A DNA stretch of 64,000 bases from Magicicada septendecula. Taxonomy: Eukaryota > Arthropoda > Insecta > Hemiptera > Cicadidae. A program made the translations under genes and the position numbers. The stretch lies in the NCBI GenBank assembly GCA_034769895.1, contig CM068369.1:145101574-145165573 (forward strand), given 5' to 3'. Of the stretch, positions 56,906-64,000 are shown piece after piece (position 1 is the first letter of the stretch; every line of letters starts with the position of its first letter). The notes beneath the pieces were generated by a model, which saw nothing but the letters and a program-made list of their open reading frames with translations, was not told the origin of the DNA and did not search any database.

Positions 56906-59900
56906 TGTAACGTATCAAAATAACGGTTACATAAAAAATACATAATACGTCAAATGAAAGAGTACCATAAGCATATTTCATCAAACATGGAAGAAGGAAC
57001 AGAAGTATGAAAATCAAAAGTGTATCTATAAATGAATAGTATTGAAGCAACCCAACAAAGAAGAAATAAGAGTCATAAGAATATATCATCGAGTATAAAG
57101 AAGAAAGAGAGAATACAATGAATCGATATAATACGTTAGCATCTAGGCCCAATAGATCAAAATAGTGAGGGGATATGCCGAAAGTGACTATCATCATAAG
57201 GAAGAGACATATCAAATGCAATTATCATAGTGAGGAAATAGACTAATTTGTCATAATATTGAGATAAATATAAGACAATGATTATCATAATAGTGAGTGA
57301 AAATGTGGAAGAATATAACTATGTTAAATGAAAATGAGTTATCACAAATAGTGAGTAACCAAGAAAAGCATCACAAATGACAGACAATTAACATGAAGAA
57401 GAAACAGTTGAATAACCAGAAGAAGAAGAAGAAGAAATGTACCATGAATAATGAAGATTATGTATGACCAGAACAAGACATCAACATTCCCAAAATATGG
57501 AAAGCACCACAATTAATATAATAACCAGAATAAGAGTAATGATTACAAGATTAGTAGTAATAAAAAACTACCTATCAAAGAAGGACATAGTGAAACCAGT
57601 ATAATAAAAAACCAAGTGTTGAACCTTAATAAGTGATCACAAACAATAACTGTGAATACTTTATATAAGTGCAACAATAAATAATGTAATAACACTAACT
57701 CCAAATAAGCAACACAGACAATATTAGTGAAGTGTTTATAACTGAGGGAAGTGAATAAAGATTAATAAGTGAAAAGATCAACGGTTATCAAGTGAAATAC
57801 ACAAACAATTAGTGTACCAATTTTAATCCAAGATTGTAAAACCACAAATATACTCAGTAAGACCACCAATTTAATGATAATGAAAAGAGAAATAAATGCT
57901 CAAAGAGATCAATGATAAAAGCTTTATAATCCTTGATATGGAATGTGCCTGAATGTCATAGTAACACAGGACAAAATGTAGATAAATGTTAAAGCCAATA
58001 AGTAGTAAACAAACTAAGTTGTTGAAAAGAAACAAATCAATGCATACAAGCCAAGATACAACCCACCAAAATGTGTAACATAGTTAGATAAAAAACCAAG
58101 TATTATTGTATAAACATATAGTGTAAAATGTGTACAACATGTGCAAAACATAGTAATAAACAATTATAGTAACATGCCATGATGACATGACAGTATTTAA
58201 GATGAATACTGAATAAAGTAAGAAGCATATTGTTGCCAACTAAGTGACACATAACCTCACCTGAACTGGACCTACAACATAAAATCATACACAATAATTA
58301 GATAAAGTAGTTATCAATAATTGTTTCAAACAGAGACCAAATAAGAATAAATGTGTAAGACAATGAATACCATATGAACTGAAAGACACAACTATATGAG
58401 TCAGATTATTTATAATAACAATAAACCAATTAGACAGAATCCCATATGACCATAGAGTTAATCAAAAAACCGTAACAAAACTTGTAAAGAGAGAGTAAGA
58501 AAGTTTACCAATAGTTAGAGGAATGTTCAATACAACTATGAGAATACCTCACAATCATTGTACAAGTAATTTAATAACTAGAATTTAATAAACTGACTAA
58601 CTGTAATCATAGGACTAGGTGTAAACAACCATCATACAGTAACTTAAAGAAATTTCAGCTAACAAAAAGTTAGTAAGTCCACTAAACAGACCATGTACAA
58701 CTTTTGTACACAATTTAATTATCAACCGTGCATATAATATGTGGTAAAAATAACTAAATAAGAGTGACAGAATGGCGATATAAGACCATAATGTATTTTA
58801 AACAATGCTATATATGTAAATAAGATAACATTTGCCGAAATAAAGTATTAGCAAATGTATGTAAGTGTATCAAATTACATTATAGTACCAAATATATGTA
58901 GTAGCATAAGGAATAATGGTAATGTAAGCAAATATAAACATTTGGACATAGATGGCTTGTACGCCATTAGTAAATTTTGCTTAAATCACAAATATGTTAA
59001 TATTATGTATTAGAGTATAAGAGAAATGGACTCCAGACGTTTAATCATAAGCATTAAGATATATTACACCAAAATATAGTGGAAAAAACTTATTTTTATT
59101 AAGAGCCACTATATGAATTTTGAATAAAGTGAAGTGAGTTATTAATGGACGGAATTATTACTTGTTTGGACTTAAATTAAAGACACAAGTATCCGCAAAA
59201 CAATGCAACTATCCAAATGACAATCAGACTATTAATAAGGAACTTATCAATATTATAAGATTTTCTGTCATTTCCGATTGGAAAGGAACGCGTCATAGCT
59301 GAGTCTCGAACCCAAAGCACAGACGCTTAAAATTAAAATTTTTATTTAACAAAGGCATTTGGGGTAGAGAGTACCGCATTCTAAGCCAATAGGATGATCT
59401 GATTTTACCAGAGGAGAGCAGAAGCTTTGATGAGAGGAACTAATTGTCTTCCACCCACCGATGCGAGCGGAGCCTGCGACAGTCCTCTAGGAAAATATTT
59501 TAAAATGTGCGCGTATAAGAGTATATAGTCATAACTAACCTCAACTGAACACCAATTTTTATCGAGTGACAGTGTTGTGAGTGATACAGTGAATTAATAA
59601 AAACATGGCCAGTGTATAATAAAGGCCATGTTAAGTGAAAAGATGCAGGGAGTATTATACGTTAACAATTTTTAAAATAAAATGACAAAATAATATTCGT
59701 TGGTTAACGAAAATTATAGTCGACTACGCTAGCCAAGCAAACACACTATGCATGGTTAGCTAGCAAACGATGAATTATTATCAGGTTAAATGAATAAAAG
59801 TTCTCGTCTGATTTAATGATGATATTTAATCAAAATATTTTTATATTCATGTTTAAAAAATAATAATAGAAGCGGAATTAATAATTTATACCGCAAACCT

Positions 59901-61184
59901 TACTTGTAAAATATAGTCGCTTGCTTGACTACGATTTCAGCAGTACTTAACAAATAATAATTTAATATGCGAGAACAATCATTACCGCTAATTATACATC
60001 TTATTACAAATAAATAATGTGTTTGTGAAGATAGTATTAAGATTTTTATAATATTAATTATTCTATTTTGTTAACTTCCTCTCTCTATAGGAAAACTAAC
60101 CAACACGCATTTATTTGCCAATAGAGAGTCACTTCTGTCATGAATAATAAGCTTGTGAATAGACTCGATAATAAGAGTTTTTCGTTTTTTATCAATTCCA
60201 GTTCATAATAATAATAATTAAACCAGTAACATTGTTTTAATAGTGTAACGTTAATAGCATGTGTACACAGCTTTTAGCATCAGAATGCAGCACACCTGCC
60301 GTACGATAGTACGATAATTTGAATATTGCATTGAGGTTAATGTTTTTAATTTTTTGTCTTTTTAATCATAATATATGAATAAATATTGTTGTTAAATAAA
60401 ATATCTTTGTATCTTGCATCATGTACATTCAAAGGATTCATGAAATTTGGTAATGCTTATAACCAAAATAAACATAACCTAAATTACCATATTATTGTAC
60501 ATTGTACCAGTGTTACCAGCCCTGAGCTGAAGAAGTTTCAGATATTAATTAACTTTGTTGTTTTTAAAAAATTATCAGTAATTGTTTTAAAAAGGATTTT
60601 ACTGAATTTCACTAATGTTAATAAACACCTCAATTTGTTACCAGTGAACAGAGAGTCTTTATTTCTATTAAATAGGTACAAATAATTTACATTTTTAGAA
60701 GCAATTGTTTCACAGGGTGGCGGCAATTCCAAGCGGCCAATATTTAAATATTCAATTCACAATTGAATATCATTGTCATTTTGTTTAATGTGTATATGCC
60801 AATATCCAGGCAAAGTATTTTGTGTGTTATTAATGTATTTCCAGTGAGATAGAACAACCCATTAAGAAGATCGAAGACGTTCACGGATGGTAAGTGGGGA
60901 GGTGAATACAGCAAGATATCAGTGATTATAATCCTTTTCAAACATAAACATTAATTTAAATTTAAACATTACTAATACATAATCCTTTTCAAACATAAAC
61001 ATTAATTTAAATTTAAACATTACTAATACAATCATTTACTAAACAACACTAATCATCGATGTTTACATTACAACGTGAGAAGTGAAGAAGAGTCTACTAC
61101 TAAACTACTAAAAATAAAATTTTAAACCAATTTAAAATAAAAATACAATACTAATCTACCCATCCTAAAAGTTGTTTTGTTACA
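56906..61184 (+). repeat. Right LTR of Gy-A, intact, 4279 bp
   Basis: Uninterrupted copy of the LTR, which allows the insertion points in the left LTR to be read. It is 3' LTR to the left internal region and 5' LTR to the right one. No gene inside; the repeated frames at 57-58 kb and 60386-60685 have no recognisable features. Confidence 0.9.
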
Positions 61185-61187
61185 ACG

Positions 61188-61205
61188 TGGCGCCCAACGT
61201 CTGAG
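61188..61205 (+). promoter_or_regulatory. Primer-binding site of the second Gy-A unit
   Basis: Same TGGCGCCCAACGTCTGAG as at 36862, showing that a complete second internal region begins here. Confidence 0.75.
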
Positions 61206-61299
61206 CACGAATTAGGACGACAATAGTTAACAAAACAAATAAATAAATAAATAATTAGTAAACCTAATTCGGCGGCAATTACATTGCAAAGATATAAAG

Positions 61300-63540
61300 A
61301 TGTACCGAAGATCAACGTCGAAGAGGCGGGCGGCGGAAGCCGAAAAAGAAGCTAGAATGGAGGAGAAGGAAGCGACGTCGGCAGAAGACGTGGAAGAAAT
61401 ATTACTTGCAATAGAAGACAGACAACCTGAACCGGCGGAGGAGGTCCAGCAACCAGAAGGTCAACCAGAAGTAAAACAACCCGAGATGCACATACAAACA
61501 GGAGACGCGGATTTCCGGGAATGGATGAAGCAAATGATGGAGGCAAATAAGAGAATAGAGGACGGCCAGAAGAAGATGGAAGAAGGCCAGAAGGAGAGCC
61601 AGAAGAACATAGAATCATTGAAGGAAGATTACCGGTCGATGAATAAGAAAATGGATGAAACCAGTCAATCCACAAAAGAGGAATTAAGCAAGAAGATAGA
61701 GGAAGGCCAGAAGGAGAGGCAGAAAAATACAGAATCTTGGTAGAAAGATTTAAATGACAAGATAGATGAAACTAATAGGAAGATGGAAGACGGACAGAAG
61801 AAGACGGAAGAGTTATTGGAGAAAAATATAGAAATAATCAAAGAAAATCTGTCTGAAGAATTGGGAGTCAAAATCAGTGAAACAAACAAAAAGATAGATG
61901 AACTGAACGAGAAAATCAATAAGGAAATTGAAGCAGTGAAAAGCGATAACAAGAAGATATGGCAACAGATGGCTGATAATAGCGACAGAACTGAAGAAAT
62001 CGCAAGAACAACCATAGAAACAATAGATAAGAAGTTTGAAGAAAACTTAGAAGCAACGGAGGAGAGGATGACAGTGATGGCGACGAAAATCCAGGGAGAG
62101 ATGTCTGACGTACGACGAGAATGTGAAATTAACAAACAGGAAATTGTGAAAACTAAGACGGATATCAACAACCGTATAGACATCATCGAAGAAACCCGTA
62201 ATAAACAAATAGAGGTAGTAGAGCGTAGACAAGCAGAAATGGTAGTCGCACACACCACAATAGGGGAGAAGTGTGAAGAGATGAAAATGACAGTAAACAC
62301 GGTAAAGAACCAGGTGGATAACGACAGAGAACAATTAACGGAACAACAACAACGAGAATTCAACGACCTCAGGGACGAAATGAACCGTCTGAGAACATAC
62401 CCAAGTGTAATAGCAGGTTTACCACACCTGGATGGACGGGAGAACATAGATTTCAGAGCATATAAGAAAAATCCGCTCGAATTCTTGGAGAGAGTGGACG
62501 AGGTACTGAACCGCAATAAAGAGAACGAACCGATGGACGATAATAAAAGGAATGCTAGACGAGTACTTCAGAAATGTTTTTGACAATTGGTGGACAGCAA
62601 CCAGACATGAAGTAAATAGCTACGCAACGTTCAAGGTGGCATTTAAAATGAAATACTGGTCAGAATCCACACAGAACATAATAAGAGACGATATAAGTAA
62701 TGGCAGGTATGACCCCAACGGCGGACAATCTATGACAACATATTTTTTAGGAAAAATCTGCCTAGCGAGGAACTTGGAGCCAGCAATACCGGAGGAGTGC
62801 CTGGTAACTAAACTGGCATACCACTTCAATCAAGGTGTATCCCAGGGAAGATTAAATGCACAAATAAAAACGGTACAAGGGATGTCCGCGCTCCTGGAAA
62901 ACCACGAGAGGGAGCGGTACTACCAAAGGAACCGTCAGGGACAAGGATAACAGTATGACTGGGGTGGACTGGGAAATAATAATCCCCATAACAACAACGA
63001 TAGGCCCAACTATAGAGGGAACTTCAATAACCCGACGCGGTTCAATAATAATCAGATCCCAGACAAGATAACAGTGGTAATAATACCAACCATAACGACC
63101 AGGGAAATCAAAACAACCCTAGGACAAATAGTTACCAGGGAAATAACAATTATCGACCAAATAACAATTATTACCGACCGTATAATAACAACCCCCATAA
63201 TAATAATAATTATAGACAAAACAATGGAAATAACGGTGGGAATAACTTCAGAAGGGTACACTACGCTAATGCCAGTAGAGGTGGCAATAGTAGACTGTAC
63301 TACCAGGGTCACCGGAGTTACCACGGTAATAACAGCCGGAGTAACAGCGAGGGAAAAGATCACTAATCTGGATATCGCGCTAACAGAAGTCACAGTAGCG
63401 AAGATGATCGGCGAGTACCAGGTAATGCGGAAGTTTATCATAACGGGAATGGACCAGGATCCCAAGAACAGAGTGCATCCAACTCATCAGACAGGCACCC
63501 GGACAATGGTGACCTGCCTTTAAATGGGCAACGGCAGTGA
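61300..63540 (+). pseudogene. gag: Gy-A Gag (right copy), broken
   Basis: Nearly identical to 36974-39215. It has the same frameshift near 62550 but different private lesions: a stop at 61741-61743 (Lys codon in the left copy), a stop at 62948-62950 and a one-base loss near 63055 in the Asn-rich tail. The left copy's stops at 37310 and 37952 are sense codons here. Slippery T_TTA_AAT at 63519-63525. Confidence 0.85.
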
Positions 63541-64000
63541 AAACCGCGACATCACCCTCACTGAACTGGTCTATTGGGTCTAACGTATCAGGAAACGCAA
63601 CGGAATCAATTGTAATTCTACAAAATAATTACTTAAAAAATATTCGCCAAGATTTAATGGAAGAAAAAGAAAATTACGTCAATGACACCGTTAATAGCGA
63701 AATCGCCTATATATCAGTTAATGTCAACGGGATCAAAGCGACGGCCATGATAGATACAGGGGCCAATGTATCATTAATTGATAGAGTTGAGTTAAACCGG
63801 ATACAAACAGGGAATAAAACAATAATACCAACGTTGCTGATAAACAATATTATCTTAATTGGAGCAACGGGTCGGCAGAATAAAACTATCCAGAACCAAG
63901 TGTAATTAGAAATATCAAGCAACGGCGAAACCATCCCAATGATTTTCTTAGTAGCGAGTGGGCTACCCTTTACCTTGTTAATCGGCTGCGACATATTAAG
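63526..64000 (+). pseudogene. pol: Gy-A Pol (right copy), cut by the window edge
   Basis: Protease region with MIDTGANVSLIDRVEL, nearly identical to the left copy and with the same in-frame stop after QNQV (63903-63905). The frame continues to the end of the window. Confidence 0.85.

Larger units (their letters stand above)
13933..61184 (+). mobile_element. Gy-A: Ty3/Gypsy element with 4.3-kb LTRs, carrying nested insertions
   Basis: The left LTR (13933-16040 plus 34685-36858) and right LTR (56906-61184) start TGTAACGTATC and end TTTTGTTACA, a perfect TGTAAC/GTTACA inverted terminus. Between them lie a primer-binding site, gag, pol and a repeat-bearing 3' UTR. Gy-B (with X and NA-1 inside it) interrupts the left LTR. 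NA-2 (with Gy-C inside it) interrupts pol. Without insertions the unit would be about 15.6 kb, of which 8.6 kb is LTR. A second, nearly identical internal region starts directly after the right LTR, so the locus is a tandem array. Gag and Pol carry stops and frameshifts, so this copy is inactive. Confidence 0.85.

Noticed and set aside
1..64000. tRNA, rRNA or bacterial-type operon features
   Set aside because: No cloverleaf or rRNA segment was recognised, and the repeat content, intron and LTR elements are eukaryotic. A tRNA scan would be needed to be certain.

Overview
This is a eukaryotic, AT-rich, repeat-packed window with no recognisable host gene. The transposon families (a LINE endonuclease fragment, Ty3/Gypsy elements with arthropod-type Gag and Pol, a hAT transposase) suggest an arthropod, most likely an insect. 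The species cannot be named from the sequence. Almost every base can be placed in a nest of transposable elements. I resolved the nest by matching LTR pairs and reading 4-bp target-site duplications (TSDs) at their edges.

Layout. (1) 62-608, minus: LINE endonuclease remnant. (2) 1148-13595: Gy-0, an old, decayed Ty3/Gypsy element (LTRs about 567 bp, TSD CTAT) with gag, protease and Pol C-terminal remains. It carries a ~8.8-kb insertion (about 2870-11688) with a spliced hAT-family transposase (4106-7741), a ~700-bp fold-back palindrome and an LTR-like relic. (3) 13933-61184: Gy-A, a Ty3/Gypsy element with very long LTRs (about 4.28 kb). A second internal region follows its right LTR and runs off the window, so the arrangement is LTR-internal-LTR-internal. 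(4) Gy-B (16041-34680, TSD GAGT) sits inside the left LTR of Gy-A. It has intact gag (646 aa) and pol (about 1130 aa) frames joined by a canonical -1 slippery site. (5) The left LTR of Gy-B is split by insertion X (16144-22934), and X is split by NA-1 (17332-22267, minus, TSD GTAT), a pol-less LTR element with one 409-aa protein. (6) The integrase region of Gy-A is split by NA-2 (42201-55220, minus, TSD GCTT), a second member of the NA-1 family. The 5' LTR of NA-2 (its right-hand LTR on the + strand) is split by Gy-C (46433-54209, TSD AAGG), a Ty3/Gypsy element that has lost its integrase core.

How the parts work together. Gy-A, Gy-B and Gy-C each encode Gag and then Pol (protease, reverse transcriptase, RNase H, integrase where retained). 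In all three, a textbook X_XXY_YYZ heptamer lies at the end of gag and the pol frame is open in -1. Their Gag proteins have long coiled coils, a capsid-like core, and basic or Asn/Gly/Arg-rich tails with no zinc knuckle. NA-1 and NA-2 carry LTRs, primer-binding-like and polypurine sites but no polymerase, so they probably depend on another element. Gy-A and Gy-B share repeated motifs in their 3' untranslated regions, which is the least explained signal here. LTR divergence judged by eye (Gy-A and NA-2 about 1%, Gy-B and Gy-C about 0.5%, NA-1 about 0.3%) agrees with the nesting order.
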